Positions 44,800-55,588 are shown, counted from the stretch's first letter. The stretch is 64,000 bases of DNA from Acaricomes phytoseiuli DSM 14247 (GCF_000376245.1 NZ_AQXM01000060.1:1-64000); one strand, 5' to 3'. A program made the numbers and translations. Notes: generated by a model not told the origin, from the letters alone.

Positions 44800-45869
44800 A
44801 TGCCTCTACAGCGAGCGGCGGGATGATGCCGGCTCTAGCGCCCTCCGCCATTCCCAGCCCGGACTGGTCCGGGTTCGTCATCCCGCTGCCCTGGGGGCAG
44901 CTGACCATCTACGCCTATGCTTTGTGCATCCTGCTGGGGATCGTCGCCGCGCTCTGGCTCACCCAGATCCGCTGGAAGCGCCGAGGTGCCCCGGAGGGCT
45001 CGCTCTGGGATATCGCGATCTGGGCTATTCCTTTTGGCATCGTCGGCGGCAGGCTCTATCACGTCTTCACTTCCCCGGACAGCTACTTCGGCCCCGGCGG
45101 CGACCCCTCGCGGATCCTGCGCATCTGGGAAGGCGGCCTGGGCATCTGGGGTGCAGTGCTCCTCGGCGTCGTGGGTGCCTGGATCGGCTGCCGCCGCGCC
45201 GGCGTCAAGCTCTCCGCACTGCTGGACGCTGCGGCACCGGGACTGCTGCTGGCGCAGGCCATCGGCCGCTGGGGCAACTACTTCAACCAGGAGCTCTTCG
45301 GGGCGCCCACTACGCTGCCCTGGGGTCTGCAGATCGATGCGACCAATCCTAATTTCCCCGCCGGCTACCCGGCGGATACGCTTTTCCATCCGACCTTCCT
45401 CTACGAGAGCTTGTGGAATCTGGTGGGTGTGCTGCTGCTCCTCGCCCTGGACAAGCGGTTCCGCTTCCGGCTGGGCCGGCTCTTCGCGCTCTACGTGATC
45501 TACTACACCCTGGGTCGGGTCTGGATCGAAGCCCTGCGTATCGATGACGCCCAGCAGCTGATGTTCTTCGGGCTCAGCGCCAGGCTCAATGTCTGGACCT
45601 CCGTGCTGGTCTTCATTGCCGCGCTGCTGGTCTTCATCGCGCTGAGCATCTATGCTCGGCGTGTGCCCCACACGGAACAGGACCAGGTGATGCTTCCGGG
45701 TCAGGAAGATCTGCCGGCCCCGAATGCAGATGTCCAGAATGCGGACAATCTGTCTCAGGATGCAGATCAGGTTTCAGCCCATGCTAATCTCGCGGGAAGT
45801 CTTCCGGAAGCGCAGACCAATGCTGATCCGGAGGTTCGGGAGCACGAAGGGGATGCACAACGTCCCTGA
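44796..45869 (+). CDS. lgt: Prolipoprotein diacylglyceryl transferase
   Basis: Lgt transfers diacylglycerol to the lipobox cysteine of prolipoproteins in the membrane. The signature GRWGNYFNQELFG near residue 157 and about seven membrane helices are present; RLYHVFTSPD carries the conserved histidine. At 357 residues it is longer than the usual 280-300 because of a 70-residue polar, repeat-like cytoplasmic tail rich in D, N, Q and A (about 285-357). The start is a GTG overlapping trpA. It is last in the trp unit. Confidence 0.93.
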   Translation: MNASTASGGMMPALAPSAIPSPDWSGFVIPLPWGQLTIYAYALCILLGIVAALWLTQIRWKRRGAPEGSLWDIAIWAIPFGIVGGRLYHVFTSPDSYFGPGGDPSRILRIWEGGLGIWGAVLLGVVGAWIGCRRAGVKLSALLDAAAPGLLLAQAIGRWGNYFNQELFGAPTTLPWGLQIDATNPNFPAGYPADTLFHPTFLYESLWNLVGVLLLLALDKRFRFRLGRLFALYVIYYTLGRVWIEALRIDDAQQLMFFGLSARLNVWTSVLVFIAALLVFIALSIYARRVPHTEQDQVMLPGQEDLPAPNADVQNADNLSQDADQVSAHANLAGSLPEAQTNADPEVREHEGDAQRP

Positions 45870-45890
45870 GTCGGCCCTTTCACCGCAGCG

Positions 45891-45910
45891 TGTGACCTCT
45901 GTCATATACT
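45891..45910 (+). promoter_or_regulatory. CRP-like site overlapping the gltB promoter
   Basis: TGTGACCTCTGTCATA (45891-45906) fits TGTGA-N6-TCACA with one mismatch in the right half. TATACT at 45905-45910 is a good -10 and overlaps its end. A factor here would probably repress. A near-identical site lies upstream of pyk. Confidence 0.4.
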
Positions 45911-45919
45911 GATTCTCCA

Positions 45920-45948
45920 CGATGCCAGTGCCTAGTGCACCGGCATCG
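45920..45948. terminator. Hairpin between lgt and gltB
   Basis: CGATGCC-A-GTGC pairs with GCAC-C-GGCATCG around CTAGT, with one internal mismatch. It lies after lgt and downstream of the candidate gltB -10, so it may be a terminator of the trp-lgt unit or an element of the gltB leader. Confidence 0.4.
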
Positions 45949-46004
45949 TTGGCTCGGGGCCAGCGCTGTCCCCTCCACAGCAGTCACGTGGGAAGGACAC
46001 TACT

Positions 46005-49000
46005 TTGACTCCAGGTGCCTCCGAATCCCCCTTCGGGTTCCCTTCTTCCACCGCTCCGCCGGTGTCGGTATCGCCTTTCGAGCGGTTCGCCGCGCTGCCT
46101 GAGGCGCAGGGACTCTACGCTCCGGAAGCAGAGAAGGACGCCTGCGGCCTCGCCGTGATCGCCACGTTACGGGGAGTAGCCGGGCACGATATCGTCGATG
46201 CCGCACTGACGGCATTACGCGCCCTGGAGCATCGCGGCGCAGTGGGTGCTGATGAAGGCACGGGCGATGGCGCAGGGCTGCTGACCCAGATCCCTGACGA
46301 GTTCTTCCGCGCGGTGGTCGGCTTCCAGCTCCCGGCAGCCGGACGCTACGCGGTAGGCACGGCCTTCCTGCCCACGGACCCTCAGGCGGAGCATGACGCC
46401 ATGGAGAACTTGGCGTCGCTGAGCGCTGAAGAAGGCCTGCGAGTTCTGGGCTGGCGCGATGTGCCGATCGAAGAAGGTCTTATCGGCGCGTTGGCGCGTT
46501 CTTCGATGCCCCGATTCCGGCAGCTCTTCGTCTGCCGGGAGTCCGAACCCGGTTCAGCAGAGCAGAAAAAAGTGCAGAGTGCGCCTCCGGAGCCGCAGGC
46601 CAGGCTCCACGACCTCGATGCCAGAGCCTTCCGGGTGCGCAAAAGAGCCCAGAACAAGCTCGGCGTCTACTTCCCGTCCTTCTCCTGCCGGACCATCGTC
46701 TACAAGGGCATGCTTTCCACCGCGCAGCTCGAGCCCTTCTATCCGGATCTCTCCGACCTTAAGTTCAAGACCAAGCTGGGCATCGTGCACTCCCGGTTCT
46801 CCACGAACACTTTCCCTTCCTGGCCTCTGGCGCAGCCTTTTCGCACGGTGGCGCATAACGGCGAGATCAACACGGTCAAGGGGGAACCGGAACTGGATGC
46901 GCGCCAGGCAATCCACCCTGGCCAGCCCGCTGCTGGGCGAGCGGCCGGAAGAGCTCTTCCCGGTCTGTACCCCAGGGGCTTCCGATTCGGCATCGTTCGA
47001 CGAAGTGGCCGAACTGCTCTGGCTCTCCGGCCGGCCCATCACCCACGCCATGATGATGATCCCCGAGGCCTGGGAGAACCACACCGCGATGGATCCGGCC
47101 CGTAGGGCCTTCTACGAATACCACTCTCTGCTTATGGAGCCCTGGGACGGCCCCGCCGCGGTCTCCTTCACCGATGGGTTGCTCGTCGGGGCGACGCTGG
47201 ACCGCAACGGCCTTCGTCCCGGCCGCTACTGGATCACCGAAGACGGTCTGGTGGTCTTCGCCTCCGAAGTAGGAGTCCTGGATATCGAACCCGCACGGGT
47301 GGTCCGGAAAGGCAGGGTCTCGCCGGGGAAGATGTTCCTGGTCGACACGGATGCCGGCCGCATCATCGATGATGAGGAGATCAAGGCCGAGTTGGCGGCT
47401 GCCGAGCCCTGGAGGGACAGGCTCGAGGAGAACTTGATCAGGCTCCCGGAGCTGCCCGAACGGGAGCACGTCGTGCACACCCCGGCTTCGGTCAACCTGC
47501 GCCAGCGCACTTTCGGCTACACCCAGGAGGAGCTGCGGGTGCTTCTGGCACCCATGGCCCGCACCAGGGCGGAGCCGCTTGGTGCGATGGGCTCGGACAC
47601 GCCTATCGCGGTGCTTTCCGCCCGGCCCCGGCTGCTCTTCGACTACTTCACCCAGTCCTTCGCCCAGGTGACCAACCCGCCCCTGGACGCGATCCGGGAG
47701 GAGCTGGTGACATCACTGCTGACCTCGATTGGCCCCAACGGCAATCTGCTGGCGACGGGCCGGGTCGAACAGCCTCAGGTGGCGCTCGATTTCCCGGTGA
47801 TCGACAATGACGAGCTGGCGAAGATCGCCAATCTGGAATCCAACCAGCTCGGCAGGGAAGGGGAGCGGCTCGCGATCAAGATCCGCGGCCTGTACCGGCC
47901 GGATGGCGGGGCGGAAGCGCTGCGGAACCGCCTCAACGAGATCTGCGAGCAAGTCTCTGCCGCAGTGAACCGGGGCGCCCAGTACATCGTGCTCTCCGAC
48001 CGCGATTCCAGCGCGCAATGGGCGCCCATCCCATCGCTGCTGCTGATCAGCGCGGTGCATCATCATCTGCTGCGCAGCGCCACCCGGACCAAAACTGCGC
48101 TCCTCGTCGAAGCCGGAGACGTTCGGGAAGTCCATCATGTCGCGCTCCTCATCGGGTACGGTGCCGCTGCGGTAAACCCGTACCTCGCAATGGAGTCCGT
48201 AGAGGAACTCGTCCGCGCCGGGGACCTCACCGGCGTAAGCGCCGTCCAGGCCGTCCGCAATCTGCTCAAAGGCCTGGGCAAAGGGCTGCTGAAGATCATG
48301 TCCAAAATGGGCATTTCCACGGTGGCCTCGTACTGCGGGGGGCAGACCTTCGAAGTCATCGGGCTGTCCCAGGAGATGGTCAACGAGTTCTTCGCGGGCA
48401 CCCGCAGTCAGATCTCCGGGGTGGGGCTGGAGGTCATCGCCGCGGAAGTCGCCGCCCGGCACCTCATGGCCTATCCGCCCGATGGCATCGAGCAGGCGCA
48501 TCGCCCGCTGCTGGGCGGTGGCGAGTACCAGTGGCGCCGGGAAGGCGAGCCGCATCTGTTCAACCCGGATACTGTTTTCCGTTTGCAGCACGCCACCAGG
48601 GAGCGCCGTTACGACGTCTTCAAAAACTACACCCGCGCCGTGGACGATCAATCCGGTCAGCTGATGACCCTGCGCGGACTGCTCGAGTTGAGAACCGGCT
48701 CGCGGCCGCCGGTGCCCCTAGCAGAGGTGGAGTCGGTTGCGGATATCGTGAAGCGCTTCTCCACTGGGGCGATGAGCTACGGCTCGATCTCCCAGGAGGC
48801 CCACGAGACCCTGGCCATCGCGATGAACCGTTTGGGCGCCAAATCCAATACCGGAGAGGGCGGCGAGGATCTCGCCCGGCTCCTGGACCCGGAGCGGCGC
48901 AGTGCGATCAAGCAGATCGCTTCCGGCCGCTTCGGCGTGACCAGCCTGTACCTCACCCAGGCCGAGGATCTGCAGATCAAAATGGCTCAGGGCGCCAAAC

Positions 49001-50748
49001 CGGGGGAGGGCGGCCAGCTGATGTCGCAGAAGGTCTACCCCTGGGTCGCCGCCATCCGGCATTCCATCCCCGGAGTAGGGCTGATCTCCCCGCCACCGCA
49101 TCACGACATCTACTCCATCGAAGACCTCGCCCAGCTGATCTACGACCTGAAGCGGGCGAATCCCTCTGCCCGGGTGCACGTCAAACTGGTCTCCGAAGTG
49201 GGCATCGGCACGGTAGCCGCCGGGGTGACCAAAGCCAAAGCGGATGTCGTGCTCATCTCCGGCCACGACGGCGGTACGGGCGCCTCGCCGCTGAACTCGC
49301 TCAAGCACGCCGGCGTGCCGTGGGAGCTGGGCCTCGCGGAGACCCAGCAGACCCTGATGCTCAACGGTTTGCGGGACCGTGTGGTAGTCCAGGCAGACGG
49401 CCAGCTCAAAACCGGGCGCGACGTGATCATCGCGGCACTGCTCGGCGCTGAGGAATACGGCTTCGCCACCGCCCCACTCGTGGTCTCCGGCTGCATCATG
49501 ATGCGGGTCTGCCACCTGGACACCTGCCCCGTGGGAGTGGCCACGCAGAACCCGGAGTTGCGCGCCCGGTTCAGCGGCAAACCGGAGTTCGTGATCAACT
49601 TCTTCGAATTCATCGCGGAAGAAGTCCGCGAATACCTCGCCGAGCTGGGGTTCCGTTCCCTGGACGAGGCTATCGGCCACGCCGAGCTCCTCGACACCCG
49701 GCAGGCGGTGGAGCACTGGAAGGCCGATGGGCTCGACCTCTCGCCCATTCTGGCGGGTCAGAACCATGATGCAGACGTGGCCCTGCGGAACCTGGTGCCG
49801 CAGAATCACGAACTGGATAAGCACTTCGACCAGCAGTTGATCACGATGGCCGCTGAAGCCCTGGCAGACCGGACTCCGGTCAAGATCACCGTACCGGTGG
49901 TCAACACCGATCGCTCGGTGGGCACGATGCTGGGGCACGAGGTCACGCGCCGATTCGGCGCTGAAATCCTGGGGCCGGACACCATCGATATCACGCTTAC
50001 CGGGCAAGCCGGGCAGTCCCTCGGCGCCTTCCTGCCGGCAGGGGTCACTCTGCGGCTGCTGGGCGATGCCAACGACTATGCCGGCAAAGGGCTCTCCGGG
50101 GGCCGGATCATCGTCCGGCCCGACCGGGCGAACACCTTCCCGGCGGAAGAGAACGTGATCGCCGGGAACGTCATCGGCTACGGCGCCACCAGCGGTGAGA
50201 TCTTCTTGCGCGGCCAGGTCGGCGAGCGGTTCCTGGTCCGCAACTCAGGGGCGAGCGCCGTGGTCGAGGGCATCGGCGACCACGGCTGCGAGTACATGAC
50301 CGGCGGCCGGGCGGTGATCCTCGGGGTAACCGGGCGGAACTTCGGGGCGGGGATGTCCGGGGGAATCGCCTACGTCCTCGATCTCGTCGTTGACCGGGTC
50401 AATAAGCAGGCGCTGGATTCCGGCGAACTGGAACTGCACCGGCTCACTGATACCTCGGATCACCCTGCTGGCCCGGAGGCGGAAGAGCTCCAGCAGGATC
50501 TGCGCTATCTGACCGGTATGATCCACAGACACGAGGAAGAGACCGGTTCCAGGCTCGCGGCCCGCCTGCTGGCGGCTTTGCAGAGCGAAGACCCCGCGGA
50601 GCGCTCAGCTGCCGCCGGGAGATTCACCAAAGTACTGCCCCGGGACTACGCGGCAGTGCTGCGGACCAGGGAAGCCGCCAGCGCGGAGGGCCTGGACCCG
50701 GACGGAGATATCGTCTGGCAGCGGATTCTGGAGGTGACCGGTGGCTGA
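46005..50748 (+). pseudogene. gltB: Glutamate synthase large subunit, with a one-base frameshift as read
   Basis: GltB turns 2-oxoglutarate and glutamine into two glutamates. The glutaminase nucleophile C47 (EKDACGLAV) follows a 46-residue propeptide; FMN-barrel, 3Fe-4S cysteines ([12 protein letters not shown]) and the C-terminal beta-helix follow over about 1,580 residues. The start is TTG at 46005 after GGAAGGACACTACT. At 46881-46884 a run GGGG replaces the expected GGG after VNTVK..., so the first frame fails after INTVKG and the next frame continues with NRNWMRARQ to the stop at 50748. Both halves are well conserved on each side, so it is either a fresh mutation or a homopolymer error. 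Its end overlaps gltD by 8 bases. Confidence 0.9.
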
Positions 50749-52213
50749 TCCACGAGGGTTCCTGAAGGTCAGGGAACGGCAAGTCCAGCCCAGACGCCCC
50801 GTCCCCGTGCGCATCATGGACTTCAAGGAGGTCTATGAAGCCCAGGAGAAGGGCATACTGCGCTCGCAGGCCGGCCGCTGCATGGACTGCGGTGTCCCGT
50901 TCTGCCATCAGGGCTGCCCGCTGGGCAACCTGATCCCGGAGTGGAACGATCTGGTCTGGCGGGACAGGCTCGCCGAAGCCGCGGAGCGGCTGCACGCGAC
51001 GAATAATTTCCCCGAGTTCACCGGCCGGCTCTGCCCGGCTCCCTGCGAGGCATCCTGCGTACTGGGCATCAACCAGCCCGCGGTGACGATCAAGCAGATC
51101 GAGGTCTCCATCGCTGATGCCGCTGCCGAAGACGGTCTCATCCAGCCGCTGCCCCCGGCGCGGCTCACCGGGCGCACCGTAGCCGTGGTCGGCTCTGGGC
51201 CGGCTGGTCTCGCCGCAGCCCAGCAGCTCAGCAGGGTCGGCCACACGGTAGCCGTCTACGAGCGCGATGATCGGATCGGCGGCCTGCTGCGTTACGGGAT
51301 CCCCGATTTCAAAATGGAAAAGGCGCAGCTTGACCGCAGGCTCGAGCAGATGCGCGCCGAAGGCACTCGGTTCCGGCCCGGGATCGAGATCGGCAGGGAC
51401 ATCTCCTGGGAGCAGCTGTGCCGTCGCTATGATGCGGTGGTGCTGGCCACCGGTGCCACTGTGCCGAGGGATCTGCCGATTCCCGGCCGGGAGCTAAGCG
51501 GTGTGCATTTCGCCATGGATTACTTGGTCCAGGCGAACCGGGCGGTCGCCGGGGACGCCGATATCGCCCTCGGCGGTCAGGGAATCATCGATGTCCGTGG
51601 CAAGCACTTGGTGATCCTGGGCGGCGGTGACACGGGAGCCGACTGCCTCGGCACCGCGCATCGCCAGCAGGCGGCTTCCGTGACCACGCTGGCTATCGGC
51701 CAGCAGCCTCCGGAAGAGCGGCCCGCGCATCAGCCCTGGCCCATGCAGCCGACTCTCTTCGAGGTGGCGAGCGCGCATGAAGAAGGGGGGCAGCGCAGCT
51801 ATCTCGCATCCACTGTCGAATTCCTCGGTGAGGATGGTGTGCTGACCGGGTTGAAAGTGGCGGAAACCGAGTACCGCGAAGGCCGGCGCCTGCCCAAGCC
51901 GGGTACCGAGAAAGTCATCCCCGCCGATGCGGTCTTCTTGGCGCTGGGGTTCACCGGCCCGGAATCCGGGGCAGTCACGGAGCAGCTGGAGATCGGCTGC
52001 GATGAGCGCGGCACGCTGAACCGCGGCATCGACTACAAGAGCTCAGCGGACGGGGTTTTCGTGGCCGGAGACGCCGGGCGAGGTCAATCGCTGATCGTCT
52101 GGGCTATTGCCGAGGGCCGGGCGTGCGCGGCTGCTGTTGACGCCTATCTGAGCGGCAGCAGCAACCTGCCGGCTCCGGTGACTCCTGCTGATGCCGCGAT
52201 CACTCCACTGTGA
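50741..52213 (+). CDS. gltD: Glutamate synthase small subunit
   Basis: GltD passes NADPH electrons through FAD and 4Fe-4S clusters to Glt[18 protein letters not shown] holds the first cluster, [19 protein letters not shown] is the FAD loop, and [15 protein letters not shown] the NADPH loop. The protein has 490 residues. The GTG at 50741 overlaps the gltB end, so the subunits are coupled. If gltB is truly frameshifted, GltD would lack its partner. The stop is followed by a CRP-like site and pyk. Confidence 0.95.
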   Translation: MADPRGFLKVRERQVQPRRPVPVRIMDFKEVYEAQEKGILRSQAGRCMDCGVPFCHQGCPLGNLIPEWNDLVWRDRLAEAAERLHATNNFPEFTGRLCPAPCEASCVLGINQPAVTIKQIEVSIADAAAEDGLIQPLPPARLTGRTVAVVGSGPAGLAAAQQLSRVGHTVAVYERDDRIGGLLRYGIPDFKMEKAQLDRRLEQMRAEGTRFRPGIEIGRDISWEQLCRRYDAVVLATGATVPRDLPIPGRELSGVHFAMDYLVQANRAVAGDADIALGGQGIIDVRGKHLVILGGGDTGADCLGTAHRQQAASVTTLAIGQQPPEERPAHQPWPMQPTLFEVASAHEEGGQRSYLASTVEFLGEDGVLTGLKVAETEYREGRRLPKPGTEKVIPADAVFLALGFTGPESGAVTEQLEIGCDERGTLNRGIDYKSSADGVFVAGDAGRGQSLIVWAIAEGRACAAAVDAYLSGSSNLPAPVTPADAAITPL

Positions 52214-52217
52214 CAGG

Positions 52218-52233
52218 TGTGACATCTGTTACA
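52218..52233 (+). promoter_or_regulatory. CRP-like site upstream of pyk
   Basis: TGTGACATCTGTTACA fits TGTGA-N6-TCACA with one mismatch, begins four bases after the gltD stop and shares TGTGAC.TCTGT with the gltB site. It lies 86 bases before the pyk start. GlxR/Cmr-type regulators bind such sites in actinobacteria. Confidence 0.4.
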
Positions 52234-52269
52234 TCATGATGAATCCATGGTGTGAATTCACCATGATGT
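52231..52269. repeat. Nested inverted repeats upstream of pyk
   Basis: ACATCATG (52231-52238) pairs with CATGATGT (52262-52269), and inside it CATGGTG (52246-52252) pairs with CACCATG (52259-52265). It overlaps the right edge of the CRP-like site. Could be a regulator site or a leader hairpin. Confidence 0.45.
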
Positions 52270-52318
52270 CAGCTTCAGGGGGACCGCAGAACGATCCGAT
52301 TATGCATAAGGTAGGGGT

Positions 52319-53800
52319 ATGAGACGCGCGAAAATAGTTGCAACCTTCGGCCCGGCCATCGCCGGCTATGACCAGACCCTGGCCGCAGTGGAGGCCGGTG
52401 TGGACGTAGCCCGGATGAATATGAGCCATGGCGACTACACCGTGCACAACGAGACGTACGAGAACGTCCGCCGGGCCTCCGCCGAACTCGGCAAGCCGGT
52501 CGGTATCATGGCGGACCTGCAGGGGCCCAAGATCCGTCTCGGTCGTTTTGTGGACGGCCCGCATGTGCTCTTCCCGGGCGACATCTTCACCATCACCACC
52601 GAGGATGTTCCCGGTACGAAGGAGATCTGCTCCACCACGCTCAAGAGCCTCCCCGAGGACGTAAAAGTGGGGGATACTCTGCTGATCGACGACGGCAAGG
52701 TCTCACTGCGCGCCACCGCCGTCGACGATGTCAAAGTGACCACGGAAGTCATGGTCGGCGGAGCGGTCTCCAATAACAAGGGCATCAACCTGCCTGGGGT
52801 GGCCGTCAACGTCCCCGCGCTCAGCGAGAAGGATGAAGAAGATCTGCGCTGGGCCATCAAACGTGGCGTGGATATGGTGGCGCTGTCCTTCGTGCGGAAC
52901 GCCGAGGACATCAAGCGAGTCCACGAGATCATGGACGAAGAAGGCCGCCGGGCGCCGGTGATCGCCAAGGTCGAGAAGCCCCAGGCCGTGGAGCAGCTCG
53001 CGGAGATCGTCGATGCCTTCGACGCGATCATGGTGGCCCGCGGCGACCTGGGTGTCGAGCTGCCGCTTGAAGACGTGCCGATCGTGCAGAAGCGCGCGGT
53101 GGAGCTGGCCCGGCGCTGGGCCAAGCCCGTGATCGTGGCCACCCAGGTGCTCGAATCCATGATCGAGAACCCCCGTCCCACCAGAGCAGAAGCCTCCGAT
53201 TGCGCCAATGCGGTGCTCGACGGTGCTGATGCTGTGATGCTTTCCGGGGAGACGAGCGTGGGCAAATACCCGATCATCACGATCCAGACCATGGCCCGAA
53301 TCATCGAATCCACCGAGGAACACGGACTGGAGCGGGTACCAGCGCTCGGCACCAACCCCAAGACCCGGGGCGGGGCGATCACCCGCGCCGCGGTGATGAT
53401 CGCGGATCAGCTCGATGCCAAATACGTCTGCGCCTTCACCCAGACCGGGGACTCGGCGCGCCGGATCTCGCGGTTACGTCCCGTCAAGCCGGTTTTCGCC
53501 TTCGCTCCGGACGAGCGGGTCTGGAATCAGCTCTCGCTCACCTGGGGCGTGCAGCCGGTCAAGGTGCCCGTGGTGAAGCACACCGACGAAATGGTCGAAC
53601 AAGTCGATCATGTGCTTTCGGAGCGGGATCTCCTGAAGCCGGATGACCTCGTCGTGATCGCCTTTGGTTCCCCCCCAGGGCAGGCCGGCTCGACCAACTC
53701 GGTCAAGGTCCACAAAATCGGCGACCTGGCTGATTACAGCGGGGACGGAAAAGACCGCCGGGAGAAAGTCGGCCCCTGGCCGGTAGCGCACGAGCGCTGA
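52319..53800 (+). CDS. pyk: Pyruvate kinase
   Basis: Pyruvate kinase makes ATP and pyruvate from phosphoenolpyruvate. The start MRRAKIVATFGPA is typical, IMADLQGPKIRLG is the nucleotide-binding strand, KVEKPQAVEQL has the catalytic lysine/glutamate, and MVARGDLGVELPLEDV the metal site. The 493-residue length includes the C-terminal allosteric domain. GTAGGGGT precedes the ATG closely. A strong bidirectional hairpin follows. Confidence 0.96.
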   Translation: MRRAKIVATFGPAIAGYDQTLAAVEAGVDVARMNMSHGDYTVHNETYENVRRASAELGKPVGIMADLQGPKIRLGRFVDGPHVLFPGDIFTITTEDVPGTKEICSTTLKSLPEDVKVGDTLLIDDGKVSLRATAVDDVKVTTEVMVGGAVSNNKGINLPGVAVNVPALSEKDEEDLRWAIKRGVDMVALSFVRNAEDIKRVHEIMDEEGRRAPVIAKVEKPQAVEQLAEIVDAFDAIMVARGDLGVELPLEDVPIVQKRAVELARRWAKPVIVATQVLESMIENPRPTRAEASDCANAVLDGADAVMLSGETSVGKYPIITIQTMARIIESTEEHGLERVPALGTNPKTRGGAITRAAVMIADQLDAKYVCAFTQTGDSARRISRLRPVKPVFAFAPDERVWNQLSLTWGVQPVKVPVVKHTDEMVEQVDHVLSERDLLKPDDLVVIAFGSPPGQAGSTNSVKVHKIGDLADYSGDGKDRREKVGPWPVAHER

Positions 53801-53818
53801 CCTGTTCGACCGCAGTCG

Positions 53819-53872
53819 ATACGGTGAAGGCGCCTGGCCCACATTTTTCTGGGCCAGGCGCCTTCACCGTAT
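53819..53872. terminator. Bidirectional terminator between pyk and the PdtaR-type gene
   Basis: Perfect 23-bp arms (53819-53841, 53850-53872) enclose CATTTTTC. It serves convergent genes: pyk ends 18 bases before it and the regulator gene 36 bases after. Confidence 0.85.
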
Positions 53873-53908
53873 GCAGTAGGTGTCTTCAGCCGGGTCGTCG
53901 GCTGAGAA

Positions 53909-54526
53909 CTAGTTCACCTGATCGATGATGGTCTGCGCGACCTCGCGCATGCTGAGCCTGCGGTCCATCGAGGTCTTCTGGATCCAGCGGAAAGCCTCGG
54001 GCTCGCTCAGCCCCATTCTGGTGGTCAGCAGCGATTTAGCCCGTTCCACGAGCTTTCGCGTCTCGAAGCGATCCTGCAGATCGGTGATCTCGGCCTCCAG
54101 GGCTTTGACCTCCTCGTGCCGACTCAGTGCGATCTCGATCGCCGGGATCAGATCCGCCGGTGTGAACGGCTTGACCACATAGGCCATCGCCCCGGCATCC
54201 CGGGCTCGTTCGACCAGTTCTTTCTGGCTGAAAGCGGTGAGCAGCACCACGGGAGCTATCCGCTCTTTGACGATGGTCTCCGCGGCGCTGATTCCGTCCA
54301 TGACGGGCATCTTCACATCCATGAGCACCAGGTCCGGTTCCAGCTCCCGGGCCAGGGCCACTGCTTTCTCGCCGTTATCGGCTTCACCCACCACCTCGTA
54401 GCCTTCGCCCGTCAGGATCTCGACGATATCCAGGCGGATGAGAGTCTCGTCCTCGGCGACGATCACCCGACGGCCGGCATCGGTATTTGGTGCTGGGGCC
54501 TCCGTCGGCTCCAGTGAATCTGTCAC
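53909..54526 (-). CDS. pdtaR: ANTAR-domain response regulator (PdtaR-like)
   Basis: The 205-residue protein has a receiver domain (about 20-140) and a C-terminal ANTAR RNA-binding domain (about 145-205). The phosphoacceptor is D70 in LVLMDVKMPVMDG, and the ANTAR part has the alanine- and leucine-rich helices ending MREVAQTIIDQ. ANTAR proteins act as anti-terminators on nascent transcripts; Rv1626 (PdtaR) is the actinobacterial model and is phosphorylated by PdtaS, which is not in the window. The start is GTG at 54524-54526 with AAGGAG five bases before it. Confidence 0.93.
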   Translation of the reverse strand: MTDSLEPTEAPAPNTDAGRRVIVAEDETLIRLDIVEILTGEGYEVVGEADNGEKAVALARELEPDLVLMDVKMPVMDGISAAETIVKERIAPVVLLTAFSQKELVERARDAGAMAYVVKPFTPADLIPAIEIALSRHEEVKALEAEITDLQDRFETRKLVERAKSLLTTRMGLSEPEAFRWIQKTSMDRRLSMREVAQTIIDQVN

Positions 54527-54714
54527 AGTGACTCCTTGACTCAGTACTCTGCTCCGTACATTTTCTACAGATATTTCTTCTACAGCTATTGCAGATATTT
54601 GCCTCTTTCAGAAAACAGCCTATCGGCATGTAGAGTTATTGTCCGTGGATCAGGGCCGGTGCGGCTCTCCGTTGAATGTGATCTCCATCTCTTCAGCGGT
54701 CCGATCCAGTGCCT

Positions 54715-54796
54715 GCCCGAGTGGCGGAATTGGCAGACGCGCCGCACTCAAAATGCGGTATCGAAAGGTGTGTGGGTTCGAGTCCCACCTCGGGCA
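54715..54796 (+). tRNA. tRNA-Leu (CAA)
   Basis: The gene has an acceptor GCCCGAG/CTCGGGC, a long variable arm, anticodon stem CCGCA/TGCGG with a loop CTCAAAA giving CAA, and TTCGAGT in the T loop. The long variable arm is typical of tRNA-Leu. CCA is not encoded. Confidence 0.94.
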
Positions 54797-54871
54797 CGAT
54801 TGTTCTCCGGTCATACCAGGATTCCGGAGTAAGCTTCGGCAGTATCTGGCGGAAAACCCGAAGGAGACGCG

Positions 54872-55588
54872 GTGGAGGAAGATTTGCTGATCGTCGAAGA
54901 TCTCATGCTGCTATTGCTCGCTGACGACGGCCGCTCCATCACCGCTGCGGGGGTTCTGCCTTATGTTCTCGGCGGTGCGGTTCTCATCGAACTCGGCCTC
55001 CTCGAGCGGATCGAACTCGATGAAGAAAGCGGAGGCCTGGGCCGTCAGCTGAGCGGCCCCGAAGTCCGCGCCGTCGGCCAGGAGCAACTGCCAGACACTT
55101 TGCTCCAAGAGGCCTACGACACCATCGCGGAGCGCCCCCGCAGGGTGCAGACGCTTCTGCTCAGCCTCGGTGGTGAGCTCCGGAAGCCCGTGCTGAGCCG
55201 CCTGGCCGAACGCGGGCTGATCCGAGAGGAACGCGGGCGGATGCTGGGCATCATTCCCGTGACCACCTGGCCCACTGAGGACCAGGAGCACGAATCAGCT
55301 CTCAGGGATCGGATCCGCGCGGTGCTGGAAGGCGGCGCGGAACCGGATACCCGGATAGCGGTGCTGATCGGCTTGCTCTCCGCAGTCAAGGCCTTGCGCT
55401 ATCTGCGGCCGCCCTTGCCCTGGAGCAGCGAGATCGCACGGCGGGCTAAAGAACTCGAAGACGGGGACTGGGGAGTCCAAGCGGTTGGCGCTGCGGTCAG
55501 CCGCCAGGCCGCGGCGATGATCGCGGCCAGCGTCTCCGCCTCAGTCAGCGTCGCGATAGCGGCCAACGTCAACACCGCCCAGAGCTGA
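54872..55588 (+). CDS. GPP34/GOLPH3-like phosphoprotein
   Basis: The 238-residue protein resembles the GPP34 family, whose Golgi member GOLPH3 binds phosphoinositides; the bacterial role is unknown, although the fold may bind membrane lipids. It begins with a hydrophobic run LLLLADDGRSITAAGVLPYV and is helical throughout. The GTG at 54872 is preceded by AAGGAGACGCG, so it is well supported. It follows tRNA-Leu and precedes the MFS exporter. Lipid binding is inferred only from the family. Confidence 0.8.
   Translation: MEEDLLIVEDLMLLLLADDGRSITAAGVLPYVLGGAVLIELGLLERIELDEESGGLGRQLSGPEVRAVGQEQLPDTLLQEAYDTIAERPRRVQTLLLSLGGELRKPVLSRLAERGLIREERGRMLGIIPVTTWPTEDQEHESALRDRIRAVLEGGAEPDTRIAVLIGLLSAVKALRYLRPPLPWSSEIARRAKELEDGDWGVQAVGAAVSRQAAAMIAASVSASVSVAIAANVNTAQS

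Noticed and set aside
48018-49451. Second plus-strand frame within gltB
   Set aside because: A shifted shadow of GltB, whose correct frame is continuous across this part.
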